Counted from the first letter of the stretch, positions 47,275-60,434 are shown. The stretch: DNA of 64,000 bases from Diphasiastrum complanatum (GCA_029204225.1 CM055092.1:41012016-41076015), one strand, 5' to 3'. A program made the numbers and translations. Notes: generated by a model not told the origin, from the sequence alone.

Positions 47275-49243
47275 CCGTTGGTGTTCTCATCTCGCAAATG
47301 ATTGACTGTTCGTACTTATACTCTTCTTTCGTAAGAATCCAAGGGGCTCTTGGAATACTATAGGTATTTCCATCAATACATAATTTTGGCCAATACTCTT
47401 TTTTGGTTTTTGATTCTTGTAGATCATGCTTGGCAGAAATACTGTCTTTGTCGCCCACCAAGTGTTTCCATATTGATTCACCCACATTTTTGAATATGTG
47501 CATAGGATCAAGCAAGTGATTGATCAAAAGGTTATTCCAATATGGTAAACAATGAAAGATGGATAGTCTTTTCATACCATTGATTGGCTTAGTCTCGGAT
47601 TCAATCCAAAGTTTGTGCCAATCTGCCACGGACATTCTCTTTGGAGGCATTCTTGTTTCTGATCTTCTTCCAAAGCCTCTTCTATGAGCATTTCTAAATG
47701 GATGATTTTCATCACGCAATTACTCGCGATGATTTTCATACACAACTTTGTTTAAATGACGTGACTGGCGAGCATCAATATTTGGTCCACAAATGAGACA
47801 CGCATGATATCCAGAAGTTGTAAAACCTAAAAGAATCAAATCCAATTTGTGTTATAAATAGAATTCTGTTAAAGAATAAATATTGCATGCATAAAAAAAT
47901 AAATATACAAAAATTACAAGTGATTTCATTTTATAGTCACCTGAACAATCGCCCAATCCTGGATAGTCATGCATAGTCAACATTAACATCGCACGCAACA
48001 AAAATGTTTTGTCTTGAAGTGGACGTGAGTTGTCATATTCTTCAATCAATGGTGCAAAGTAGGTATCCATATTTGTTACTTTATGTTTTCAAGGAATTAG
48101 AAATGCTAGCATGAGATGTCCTTCTTTGATGCTTAGCCAAGGTGGAATGTTATAGTTGACCAATACCACTGGCCAAATCTAAGGTGTTAACCCCGTCTGT
48201 TGCAAGTCCAAATCTTATATTTTTTGTTACACTTGCGAAACATGGATATTCTTTGTCAATGTGTTTCCATGCAGGAGAGTTTGAGGGTACTCTCATGATC
48301 TCATCCGAAGAACGATGACTAACATGCCAATTCACAAGTTTTGCAAGAGACTTGCAACAAAACAATCGTTGCAATCATGGGATTATTGGAAAGTGTCATA
48401 ACACCTTGCATGGGATAGTGGTCCCTTGTAAGTCATCTCGATATCGAGGAGTATCACATATAGGACAAGCTTTTAACCCTCGATACTCACCACGATATAA
48501 GATGCAATCTTTTGGACAAGCATGATGCAATGTACCATTGCACTCAACATTTTTTGTGCCTCACCTCTTGTCTCTAACATAGTGTTTCCTTCTGGGAGTA
48601 GTTTGTGCAATAACCTGTACATAATGAAATGAATTTTCATAATATAAAATAAAAGATCATTTAGCCAACTAAAACATTTGACTTGAACAACACATCTATT
48701 AAATTCTTAAGAAAAAAATCTCAATCTTCTTTACCCAAATAAGGATGTAACACTTGTATCACTCCATTTATATTTTGCTTGGAGATTTAATATAAGCAAC
48801 GAAGCAGCCACATGAGATGTCTTTGCTCCAGGATATAATGGTGTGTTTGATTCTTCTCTCAATTTTTTTTCCTCGGCACTAATAAATGATTCACTATCAT
48901 GTTCAGTGCGTTCTTCCACATCATGATGCTCATAGACGTTATTTATCAAGTTGTTCATGATTTCAACTTCATCTTGAATGCAAAAATCATTTTCAGCACT
49001 TGATCTTGATTCTGAAGAAGAAGAAGAAGAAGATCGAGGCTGATTTGCTTTGGCACGTTGTTGTTCATCTATTTTCATCATGGCTCTCAATCCCATACGC
49101 TCACGACGTGATAGTTGATTTATGTGCGGCCCATCGTATGCCAATCTTGTTTTGGATATGGAGTGACTGTTGTCATCGTCACTAGAGCTAGATGACAATT
49201 CATAGTCCTTCAAACATGGGAAACAAATTAACATATTCATCAA
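47255..49243 (-). pseudogene. CACTA (En/Spm) Tnp2-type transposase, N-terminal part
   Basis: Reading leftward: an acidic/Ser-rich N-terminus, then TPLYPGAKTSHVAASLLILN (about 48,800), the common LYPGC..FS...F...L...K segment. An intron with GT...AG borders spans about 48,735-48,617, then LLHKLLPEGNTML, ACPKDCILYRGEYRGLKACP, ICDTPRYR and IPCKVL-stop-HFPIIP. The transposase domain proper continues with LQRLFCCKSLAKLVNWH, AWKHIDKEYPCFASVTKNIR and FGLATDG (48,374-48,180), MDTYFAPLIEEYDNS and LLRAMLMLTMHDYPGLGDCSG (48,070-47,950). After a second intron-like gap come CLICGPNID, LINHLLDPMHIFKNVGESIW and TPTGVAHS (to about 47,262). Tnp2 cuts and joins elements with CACTA termini. Two TGA stops and at least one frameshift are present; it is truncated by copia DNA before the C-terminal third. 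CACTA termini were not found. Confidence 0.85.
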
Positions 49244-49408
49244 TTAACATATAAGATTGTCATTCATGAAAATTACAACTAAAATTAAGACATGCAAATC
49301 AAACACCATATCTTAAATTAAGGCATGCAATATGAAATATAAAAAAAACAATTAATTCACATTCAATATAACTTGCTCTCACTAAATAGATAAAATGTAT
49401 TTTGATAT

Positions 49409-49684
49409 TCACAAGGTACATGCTTGAGTTTGGCTCAAAGCCTTTTGTACACATCTTGGAAGAGGGCAATTGAAGCTATATTTGATGAAAAGCTCTTCAC
49501 CACATTTAATGGGCCTTATTACACATACCATTATGTATGTACTTTTTGAGTTCCTAGAAAAGTATTCTTCCTTTCCATTGGTGCGTTCCTCAAAATCACA
49601 ATTAGTTAATGAAGGGTGCCCAATGAAACTATTTATATATGCAGCAATATTGCCATATTTTTCTGGACGCCCATCAATGTACAT
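49409..49684 (-). pseudogene. SET-domain-like fragment beside the CACTA transposase
   Basis: A minus-strand frame of 91 codons reads MYIDGRPEKYGNIAAYINSF, then TNCDFEER, YIMVCVIRPIKCGEELFIKY and SFNCP, followed by Cys-containing tail residues. This matches the C-terminal half of SET methyltransferase domains: (N)AAYINHSC..PN..F, ...V....I..GEEL..DYS/F. The usual NHSC is NSF here, so the cofactor-binding Asn-His pair is only half kept. It lies 170 bp upstream of, and on the same strand as, the transposase N-terminus. It may be a host exon captured by the CACTA element or an exon of an element protein. No complete SET domain is present. Confidence 0.55.
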
Positions 49685-50066
49685 ACGATGTGATTTATGT
49701 CGTCACGCTATGTGACCATGGTGGAAGACTGGTAGGAGATGGGCTTTATCGAAAAGATAAGAGAATATATGGGGCCCCTTAATTTCGGAAGTAAGCTCCG
49801 CTTCCAAGTTTTTGAAGCTCTGGGCCGGAAGATGAGCGAGCGAAAACAGACGGCGCGATGACGAGGCGAACAGGATTCACAAGAAGTGTTCAAGAGGGCT
49901 AGTATGTAGCAGCCAATTGAGAGACTTCCAATTTTGACGAATAAATTTTGCGGGTAATAAGCACTTGGTTTTACAGAAGCGAACGAAAATCCATGCTTTT
50001 TCAAGTGCCAAGCGGAAGACATCACCGGTGTTGCAGTGGGTCCTGCAACAGATTAGGAGTGGATAA

Positions 50067-51000
50067 TGTTAGCCGATTCTCTAGTGTCGAGCCAAGCTGA
50101 AGACACAAAGTTATCTCTCACCCATGACCGAGGAGGTCTCATAAGGAGGAGAGCAGAAGAAGCTGAGAGCCGAGCATGAGAGCCGAGGAAATACTAGCTA
50201 GGAAGACAATGAGTAACTATGTGAGCCTACATGGTGTATCCCAAAGAAGGAATGACCATGTAGGAGCTAGTAATATTTCCTAGGCATTGTAAATAAAGGT
50301 AGACCCCCCTTAAATTAGTTAGAGTGAGCCAGCTTTTGATGGTGACCTTTAGTGGAAGGGCAAATTCCAAATGTAATTCTAATTTAGTGGAATTGCCACA
50401 TGGGCTCCACATGGGCAACCTTCTTGCTTATTTAAGGGCCCCCCTCTCTTGTGAGGGAGATTTGATTGTATTGTCAAGTTCTCTTGAGCAAATAAAGAGG
50501 ATTCTCCACGAGTTCTTGATGATAACTTAGCTCCTTGTTCATGGCAATGATCTTGAGTGATATTTCTATGAGCATGCTTGATTCCTTTGCATTGTGGATT
50601 AACTAGGTTCTTGTTTCTTGTTTCTTGTTTAGTTGTGGATTAGCATTCAGTTCTTGCTTGTGGAATATTGTAGTAATCAACATTCAAGTAAACTAGATAG
50701 ACTGGTTTGTGGCATAGATCTTGCATACTCCCTTACAGCCAGTTCCTGATTGTTGTTGAGTAATCTAAGCATCAAGTGATGAGTGTTTCTTGATTCTTAG
50801 ATTGTTAAAATGCTGCTAGGTATCTTGTTTTTTGTTTCTTGAATCTTGCTTTCAGTAGCTAATCTAGTTCTTGATTGTTTTCTGATTTAGTAGTTAGTAG
50901 TAGGATCGCTCTCTGCGCTGAATGCTGATCTTCTTGAGTTGTAGATGGTTACATGGTTGGTGGTTTGGTATTAGGCTTAGTGGTTTTACCACACTTTGAT
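50067..51000 (+). repeat. LTR/leader repeat, copy 3 of 3
   Basis: Starts TGTTAGCCGATTC after a purine run (GATTAGGAGTGGATAA), has a TATA-like CTTATTTAAGGG (about 50,426) and AATAAAGAGG (about 50,498), and matches 1944-2580. Upstream similarity to the 1.8-kb region extends back to about 49,940. The right end is not defined; several TTCTTGTTTCTTG-type runs follow. Confidence 0.6.
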
Positions 51001-51340
51001 CTACCATTCGTAGTTGACAGTTTGGCCATTTCATGAAATCTTGAATACCCTACTCCTTCATCAGGGATATTAATATGATGTTGACCTCCATCTAATACTG
51101 CCAAGACAACGTGGGAACATCCGTAAGTTGCAAGAATGCATATATTTCCCTTGTCGCTTGCGGGGTAGTGAGATGTAGGGGCACCTCAGGGAGGTCTGGT
51201 GACGTGATGTTATCTTCAATGGATCACAACTCTTTTCACCATTTTTCGATGTACTTCTAGAGTACTCCAAATGGGAGGGTAACGTTTGCTTGAAACAAAT
51301 CTCCCCATATCTCAACTCCTTCTACAGTTGAGGTATTTGG
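51001..51340. other. no recognisable gene
   Basis: No coding similarity, repeats or signals noticed. Confidence 0.4.
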
Positions 51341-51475
51341 GGTTTGATCTTTAGGATCGATATGACGAGTGGCCGATGTATGTGTGTGTATGTACGTGAG
51401 TGCATGTGTTATCTGTGTATGCGAATTTGTGTGTATGATTTATGCTTGATGGTGTGTGTGATTTATGTGGTCAAT

Positions 51476-51476
<1 letters not shown>

Positions 51477-51517
<41 letters not shown>
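51477..51517. repeat. (GT)n microsatellite
   Basis: 41 bp of GT dinucleotide within the GT-rich block of copy 1. Confidence 0.95.
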
Positions 51518-51520
<3 letters not shown>

Positions 51521-52867
51521 TGTGCATGTGTGTGTGCATGTATGATTTATGTGGCCGATGGTGTGTGCATGTGTGTATGAGTGTGCATGTGCATTTTCTG
51601 TGTATACTGAACTGCTTGGAGCCCAAATTGTTGATGCAGGCTCGTCTCGACGTGCAACACTGGATGGAATAGACGACATGCATGACGAGCCTTGAAAATG
51701 CCAAAAAGTAAACGATCGACTTTATCAGCACACCAAGCAGGTTGTTGCAAGTATGGATAAAGTTAGATACCAGTGATGAAAAAAGAGATTGAAGTCTCTC
51801 GGAGACACTAATCTCAATGATTCAAGATGCCCAGTTCTTGGTGAGCCCTAAAATAATGTGCAATTGAAAAATGAACACCATTCATTCGACCTTCCATCAT
51901 ATGAATGCATTTTATAGCTCTCAAAGATGACAATACTTGAGGTGATGTAATAGTTCGACCAAGGTTACCAAAAGCAAAAAACTTGTCTTTCAAATGAGAA
52001 ACGGGGTTGGATCAAAACCAAAAGATCGCATGTGTTAGGATTTCAGAGGTAGATTGTCACATCCATTCCTGGCAAGATACTACAAGAGCAAAAGGAAAGG
52101 ATGAGACATATTGATCAAGCAAACTTGTCCATCAAGAGAATAAAAAACGAGAGAGTTGGGAAGAAAGAAAAAGGAAGAACCCTAGAGGTAAGAACAAAGG
52201 AAAACTTCATGTCAAATCTCCATTTCAATTTGAATAAATAAAAAAATGTCTAGTTCTAGATATTCAACTTCTGCTATTTCCCACAGACGTTGCAAGGATG
52301 GGATTTGCAAATATGTTCTTCAATAGAGCATAGATGCTAGACAGAGAAAAGAACTTTGGGTAAAACTTTATGTTCATGATCTATGGGTAAAATTTTGGTA
52401 ATTCAAAATAAATATGAAAGCCATATAATAAATCTTAGTGCGGTTCTATTCATTGATGATGTTTTTTTAGGTGGATTGACAAGAGAAGGGGAGAACATAT
52501 GGGGTGGGCGGAGTGCGGGTGTGCTCCCTAATGGTTAAAAGCAAGTTGTTTGGGCAAGAGGCCGATGGTTTAAGTGCTCAGGGGAGATGGGTGGGTGGGT
52601 TTTGCCATGTGACAAAAAAGGGCGAGGGAGTGTTGAAAAAAGATATGTGCCTGCTTTTAAAAGCCTTAGTTTTTTTTTTCGGGGGGAGAATTTCTTTCCT
52701 GATGGGGACTTTTTTTTGTCTCCTTTTAAAAGAAAAAAAACTTAATTTATGGGGAGCCAAAAAGCCCCTTCGCTTTTTTTGTTTTATGGAGAGTGGGGGT
52801 TCACATTTTTAAGTGGATTTACATTGATATTTTTTTATGAGAGGTTTACATTTAAGAAAAAGTGTAT

Positions 52868-52890
52868 GTGTGTGTGTGTGTGTGTGTGTG
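52868..52890. repeat. (TG)n microsatellite
   Basis: Short TG run followed by CGCGTGCG and a G8 run. Confidence 0.9.
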
Positions 52891-54187
52891 CGCGTGCGTT
52901 GGGGGGGGGAGTAAATATTAATATATTTACTTTTAATGGAATGGAGTCACCCCCTTGTTTATATATCTACACACATACACACACATTTTAACCTTTTTCA
53001 TTTTTTTTAGGAGCATGGAGGGAGCTAGTGAGTTTGGGCTTGTGGTTAAACATTCTTAAAAATGGCGGGCCAAGAAAGAATTTTGAAGGATTGAAAAAAA
53101 AAAAAAAAAAAGCTAGTTTAAGGTAGTCAAGAAAATTTTTATGTTCATGATTTATGTATTTGATAATTTAAAATAAAATAAGAAAGCCAAGTAATAAAGA
53201 TTATTGGCTAAAGTTTAAAGCACATTGAAGTGTGTGAAGAAAATAAAACCTTAACTTTAAACTTTAAGTATTTGAATTTACTAAGTGGGAGGAGGGGTAA
53301 GGAATCCTTTTGGGGTCCACCCCTCAATGCACACAATGTGCAAATGTATGGGGATATGCACATTCCCCATACATGCATCCTCTTCCCCAAGTTTTTTTAG
53401 TAAGGGGGAAGGCCCCAGGGCGGGGGCCTTCCGCGTTTTGAGGCGCCCGAGGGCGGCAGCCTGAGGGAGCCTCCAAAGGCGGAAGGCCCCCGCTCGTGGG
53501 CCCCCTCTTGCGTAAAACACCTGCAGGTTTTTTTTTCTATTTTTTTTTTTTTTTTAGAAATAACACTTCCGGAAATAGCTTTTTTGAATTGTGCAACTTA
53601 CTATAAATAGTAAGTAAATCTTACATCATTGTAAGGTGTTTCTTGCTATTTCTAAAAATAGCAAAGATACCCTACAAATCTATAAAGTATTTATTGCTCA
53701 TAATTTCTAAAAGTAAAATATTATGCCATTTAAGACAGCTTTTAAATGAACTGCAAAAGAACCTGCAGGTTTTTACATTAGAAAAAGCTCATGCATGGGT
53801 GAGGGGAGGAGAATGCATGGGTGCACCCATACACATGCGCAAAACTGTACATAAGTTTAAATATATTATACTAGTAAAGACTGCTTGTCGTTGATGGCCG
53901 ATGGGCGGCTGACGATCTGGGTGATGGCTGGTTTAGGAGGAAAGCCGATGGACGACGACGGGTGGCCAATGTATGTGTGTGTATGTACGTGAGTGCCTCT
54001 GTGTATTCGTGAGAGTGTGTATATCTCTGCATGCATGTGGGTAGTCTAGCATAGTGTGCTCGCCGATGGTAAGTGGCCGATGATGTGTGTGTGTATGGAT
54101 TTGTGTGTATGAGTGTGCGTGCGTATCTGTGTGTGTGGATTTGTGTGTATGATTTGTGGTCAATGGTGTGTGTGATTTGTGGTCGAT

Positions 54188-54188
<1 letters not shown>

Positions 54189-54220
<32 letters not shown>
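54189..54220. repeat. (GT)n microsatellite
   Basis: 32 bp of GT dinucleotide, the counterpart of the run at 51,477. Confidence 0.95.
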
Positions 54221-54222
<2 letters not shown>

Positions 54223-55066
54223 ATTTGTGTGTATGAAATGTGCATGTGTGTGATTTATGTGGCCGATGGGACAAATTAATCAAGCAAACTTGTGTAGCAA
54301 GAGAGAAAAAAGAAGAACCTAGAGGTAAGAACAAAGGAAAACTTCGTGGCAAATTTCCATTTCAATTTGAATAAATAAAAAAATGTCTGGTTTTAGATAT
54401 TCAACTTCTACTATTTTCCACAGTCGTTGCAAGGATGAGATTGGCAAATATGTTCCTTCATAGAGCATGGATGCTAGACGAAGAAAAAAACTTTGGGTAA
54501 AACTTTGGTAATTCAAAATAAATAAGAAAGCCATGTAATAATACTTAGTGCGGGTGTGCTCATCGATGATGTTTTTTAGGTGGACTGACAGGAGAAGGGG
54601 GGTACATATGGGATGAGCGGAGTGCGGGTGTGCTCCCTAAGGGTTAAGAGCAAGTTGTTTGGGAGCAAGAGGTCGATGGTTTAAGTGCTCGGGGAAGATG
54701 GGTGGGTGGGTTTTGCCTGACAAAAAAGGGCGAGGGAGTGTTAAAAAAAAAGATATGCTCCCACCCTTAGAAATCTTAGTTTTTTTTTTTTTTGGTTGGG
54801 GGGGGTGGGGGGAGGAGGTTTCTTTCTTGATGGGGACTTTTTTTTATCTCCTTTTAAAAAAAAAAAACTTAATTTATGGGGAGCCAAAACTCCCATTCAC
54901 TTTAATTGTTTTATGGGGAGTGGGGGTTCACATTTTTAAGGGCGTTTACGTTCATATTTTTTTTTATGACACACACACACACATTTTAACCTTCTTAAAT
55001 TCTTTTTAGAGGCATGGAGGAACCTCCCTCCCTCTATGGGTGGTTGGTCAGCTTGTGTATAGAGTG

Positions 55067-55070
<4 letters not shown>

Positions 55071-55156
<86 letters not shown>
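55071..55156. repeat. compound (TG)n(AG)n microsatellite
   Basis: About 32 bp of TG passing directly into about 54 bp of AG. Confidence 0.97.
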
Positions 55157-55161
<5 letters not shown>

Positions 55162-55254
55162 CCCGTGGGAGGGAGGGAAGGAAAAAAAAGGACTCTGGAC
55201 TCTATACTTTATACAATATACCTCATCCACAAAAAAAAGTCTTTTATATGGAGA

Positions 55255-55285
<31 letters not shown>

Positions 55286-55379
55286 ACGCAGACACACACA
55301 CACACGCATTCAATGTGTCAGGAGAAGCTCTCACACACATACAATGAATGCACGCCCGCACACACACATACACACGTGT

Positions 55380-55426
<47 letters not shown>

Positions 55427-55440
55427 CACACACACACACG
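55255..55440. repeat. alternating (GT)n and (AC)n runs with inverted symmetry
   Basis: A GT run followed by GCGCACGC and an AC run (to about 55,305), then a second GT run (55,376-55,422) followed by an AC run to 55,440. Each GT/AC pair could fold back on itself. Confidence 0.9.
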
Positions 55441-56057
55441 TGTTTTCCAAATCCCCCGCCCCCCTATTTTTGTCTTCGTATTGGCTCTTTTGCTCCCCTC
55501 ACCCCATCCCCTCCTTTTTTTTTAAACTGTGTATATTTTTGGCCCATGGATAAAAGCTTTTGGGTAACGCCTTGGGAGTTAAAGCTAGTGAGTTTGGGCT
55601 TGTGGTTAAACATTCCTGAAAATGGCAGGCCAAGATAGGGATTTGAAGGATTGAAAAAAAAAAAAACAATTTAAGGTAGTCAAGAAATTTTTTATGTTCA
55701 TGATTTATGAGTAAAACTTTGGTTAAAATAAATAAGAAAGCCATGTAATAAAGATTATTGGCTACAGCTTAAAGGACATTGAAGTGCGTGAAGAAAATAA
55801 AACCTTAACTTCAAACTTCAAATATTTGAATCCAGAAAAAGATATTTGAATTTAGTGAGCGGGAGGGAGGGGTGGGAAATCTTTTTGGGGCCCACCCCTC
55901 AATGCACACAATGTGCAAATGTATGGGGATATGCACTTGCCCCATACATGCATCCCCTTCCTCATCATTTTTAGTTAAAAAAGTGTATATGCATGGGTGA
56001 GGAGAGGAGGATGCATGGGTGCACCCAGCCATACACATGCGCAAAATTGTACATAAG

Positions 56058-56061
<4 letters not shown>

Positions 56062-56095
<34 letters not shown>
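56062..56095. repeat. (TA)n microsatellite
   Basis: 34 bp of TA dinucleotide at the position where copy 1 reads TAAATATATTATACTAG. Confidence 0.95.
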
Positions 56096-56098
<3 letters not shown>

Positions 56099-56110
56099 AA
56101 GAGTGTTTGC

Positions 56111-56403
56111 CGATGGCAGGCAGTTGAGAGGGTGTGTGTGTACATGTATATGTATGTGTGTGGATTTGTGTGTTTGTGTGCGTATATGTCTATGTGTATG
56201 TCGTTGACAGGTGGCTGATGGTCGAGGCGTGCGGCCGAGCAGTCAATGCTATGTGTGTGTGAGTGAAGTGGGTCTGTGTGAATGTGTGCATGTGTGAAGT
56301 GTGCAAAGTGTGTGTGCATGTGTGCGTGTGTACCATCAAATTCACGAGAGTTGCGGGTGTTGTTGTTACTGGTGTTGTTGTTGCTATTGCATGTATGTGT
56401 ATG
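56111..56403. repeat. third GT-rich block of the tandem module
   Basis: GT-rich sequence with GTGTGTGGATTTGTGTG units, the start of a third module copy that passes directly into the satellite. Confidence 0.65.
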
Positions 56404-57795
56404 CGGGTTCGTCTTGACGTGCAGCACTGGATGGAACAGATGGCATGCAAGACGAAGCCCATTTGGCGATACTGGACCACGTCTCGAAAATGCCAAAAAG
56501 TAGTCCATTTATTGTGCTCTAGTGGCGTTCCTCCCAACACGAAGGGCGTTTTGAAGCATACGACATCGAAATTGAGCAACAACTGGTCCAGTAGGTTCGT
56601 GTTGAGCCCACAAACCTCTGGACACCTAATGTCCGAGGTTTTGACTATTTTTGACTGAATCCGACCAATTCTTGGCTCGTCGGGCCTAGAATCCCAAGAC
56701 TACATTTAGGGTTTCTGATTTGGATGCACGTTTCGCTGTGAATATTGAATCGTTTGGAGCCCGGTTTAGTCATGTGAGTTCGTCATAGTGTGTAGCACAG
56801 GACAAAATAGAGGGTCTGAAGTACGGATTTCGTTCGGCGACACTGGACCAATTCTCGGGAATTTTGGAAAGTAGTCCATTTAGTGGCATTCTCCTCGACA
56901 GCAAGGGCATTTCCGGACAAATGATGTCATAATTGAGCTGCAAATGGTCTTGTGGGGTCGTGTCGAGCCCGTGAACTTGTGGACACCTCCTGTCTGAAAT
57001 TGTGACTTTTTTTTTACTGAATCTGACCAATTCCTGGCTCGATGAGCCTAGAATCCCAGCTTTACGTTTAGGATTTCTGGTTCGAACACATGTTTCGCTA
57101 TGAGTACTGAACCATTTGGAGGCCAGTTTAGTGCGATAGGTTCGTATCGGCGTGCATCATAGGATAGAACAAACGGTCTGAAAAACGAATTTCGTTTGGC
57201 GACGCTAGATCGATTCTCGGAGATGTTGGAAAGTAGTCCATTTAGTGGCATTCCCCCCCAACAAAAAGGTCGTTTCTGAAAAAATGGCATCGAAATTGAG
57301 CTGCAAATAGTCCAGTGGATTCGTGCCCACGAACATGTGGACACCTCTCATCCAAAGTTCTGACCATTTTTTACTTAATCCGACCAATTTCTGGCTCGAC
57401 GAGCCTAGAATCCCAGCACTACGTTTAGGATTTCTGGTTCGGATGCACGTTTCGCTGTGAGTACTAAACCATTTGGAGCCCAGATTAGTGTCGTAGGTTC
57501 GTCGTATCGGCATGCTACTCAGGATGGAACTGACAGTTTGAAAAATGGACTTCATTCGGTGACATTGGACCGGTTCTCAAGGATGTTGGAAAGTAGTTCA
57601 TTTAGTGGTATATATTCCCCCCGTCAAAAAGGTCGTTTCTGGACAAACGACGTTGGTATTGAGCTACAAATGGTCTAGTGGGTTCATGTCGAGCAGCACA
57701 GTACGAAACGAACGATAGGCAAAACGGACTCCGTTCGGCAACACTGGACCACTTCTTGTGAATGCCTAGAAGTAGTCCATTTATTGTGCCCTAAT
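56404..57795. repeat. satellite-like tandem repeat, period about 360 bp
   Basis: The anchor TAGTCC (within AAGTAGTCCATTTA) recurs at 56,501, 56,872, 57,234, 57,594 (as TAGTTC) and 57,774: spacings 371, 362, 360 and 180. Each monomer also carries GGACACCTC, TGGCTCG.CG.GCCTAGAATC and TTTCGCTGTGA. The last monomer has lost about half its length. Monomers differ by many substitutions, so the array is old or poorly homogenised. No coding content. Confidence 0.88.
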
Positions 57796-59713
<1,918 letters not shown>

Positions 59714-60100
59714 TTAGAAGTTAGGTTTTAATAATCCCTGCACATGATAAATTCGTATAACACCATCAGCATTTTGAGCAATCAAATCACCATCATCCGC
59801 ACATAATTGTACAGCTACCAGATGCCCTTGATTGATTGGCCAACAATTTACATCTGAATATGAAAAGGCTACTAGTAGTCTAGCTTCAGCAAATTTGGTC
59901 TTTCATACAAAGTGCTGACGAAGTGCTTGCCAAGAAAATTTGGCTGGGGATCGTGTCAGCATCTTTGTCCCAAAAGGATCATGTTGATTCTGCACATAAC
60001 CATCACACTCACATTATTCAGTCTTAGGAGGCAATGTCAATAAAGTCCATATGTGAGTGCTAGCGAGGTAGGCCAGGTTCAGACCATCGCACTCCACTGA
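59714..60100 (-). pseudogene. unrecognised coding relic, possibly WD40-like at its end
   Basis: I do not recognise the family. On the minus strand one frame reads about 128 codons with only two interruptions (after TLPPKTE and after LRQHFV): GLNLAYLASTHIWTLLTLPP; DPFGTKMLTRSPAKFSWQAL; TKFAEARLLVAFSYSDVNCW; HLVAVQLCADDGDLIAQNAD; GVIRIYHVQG, ending with TAA at 59,714-59,716. The stretch AVQLCADDGDLIAQNADGVI followed by RIYHV has the spacing of a WD40 blade (…DG.LIA…DG.IR.Y.V). The composition and continuity are far from random, so it was once protein-coding. It continues in the same frame as, and directly after, the stop of the glycosyltransferase relic, which may be coincidence or a fusion by deletion. 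Confidence 0.5.
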
Positions 60101-60434
60101 TTAGCGAGGCACATCAGCGAGGATCCACAAATGCAACAGCTCTCTCACTGCTATTTCTATCTCAGCACTCTCTACAACATCGTTTTTTCTCGTCTGCAAC
60201 TTCACACCGACCTTGAGATGCTCTGTCACTACCCTGCTGAGATCAGGTGTTGCTCTGCGAACTGAGGTAGTGTTAGAATTGGCATAGATGCTCTCAAGAG
60301 TGGAATTCCAACCGTAGCGGCTCATGAAGCCTCCCGTGGAAGGATGAGAGAGGATGCCCAATTGTGGCACCCAGGTGGAAATGATCAGGCCACGGTTATG
60401 GGTTCGAGAAAGGAAACCTTCTTGAACGTCTGTG
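60101..60434 (-). pseudogene. UDP-glycosyltransferase (UGT) PSPG-region relic
   Basis: The minus strand encodes [20 protein letters not shown] followed by [20 protein letters not shown] and TLESI: the plant secondary-product glycosyltransferase (PSPG) box, consensus PEGFL.RT..RG…[20 protein letters not shown]. The conserved HCGWNS is RYGWNS, losing the His and Cys. The following GVPM..WPL..EQ block, which closes the sugar-nucleotide site, is missing, and the frame resumes with [20 protein letters not shown] and [11 protein letters not shown], the usual segment after it. Normally a cytosolic enzyme adding a sugar to small molecules. The N-terminal acceptor domain was not found; upstream sequence encodes an unrelated Lys/Glu-rich stretch. 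A clear pseudogene. Confidence 0.85.

Larger units (their letters stand above)
51341..53889. repeat. tandem module, copy 1 (about 2.5 kb)
   Basis: Order of blocks: GT-rich block with GTGGCCGATG units (51,371-51,600); a single piece of the satellite of about 360 bp (51,617-51,715); a segment recurring at 54,320 (52,190-52,440); AGGTGGATTGACAAGAGAAG block (52,468-52,620); poly-T/G stretch; GT run; block starting CTAGTGAGTTTGGGCTTGTG (about 53,024); CATTGAAGTGTGTGAAG block (about 53,224); GCATGGGTGAGGGGAGGAG block (about 53,795). The same order reappears in copy 2. A GC-rich insert (53,400-53,520) is unique to this copy. Open frames across it are simple-repeat artefacts. Confidence 0.8.
53890..56110. 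repeat. tandem module, copy 2 (about 2.2 kb)
   Basis: Repeats the block order of copy 1: GT-rich block from 53,962, 54,320-54,560 segment, AGGTGGACTGACAGGAGAAG at about 54,578, poly-T/G stretch, CTAGTGAGTTTGGGCTTGTG at 55,585, CATTGAAGTGCGTGAAG at 55,778, GCATGGGTGAGGAGAGGAG at 55,990. Offsets from copy 1 range from about 2.1 to 2.6 kb because of indels: copy 2 lacks the satellite piece and gained a large compound microsatellite (55,071-55,440). Confidence 0.8.

Noticed and set aside
51344-56658. Many overlapping frames rich in Cys-Val or His-Thr in the GT/AC region.
   Set aside because: Simple-repeat artefacts; no domain and no consistent frame between module copies.
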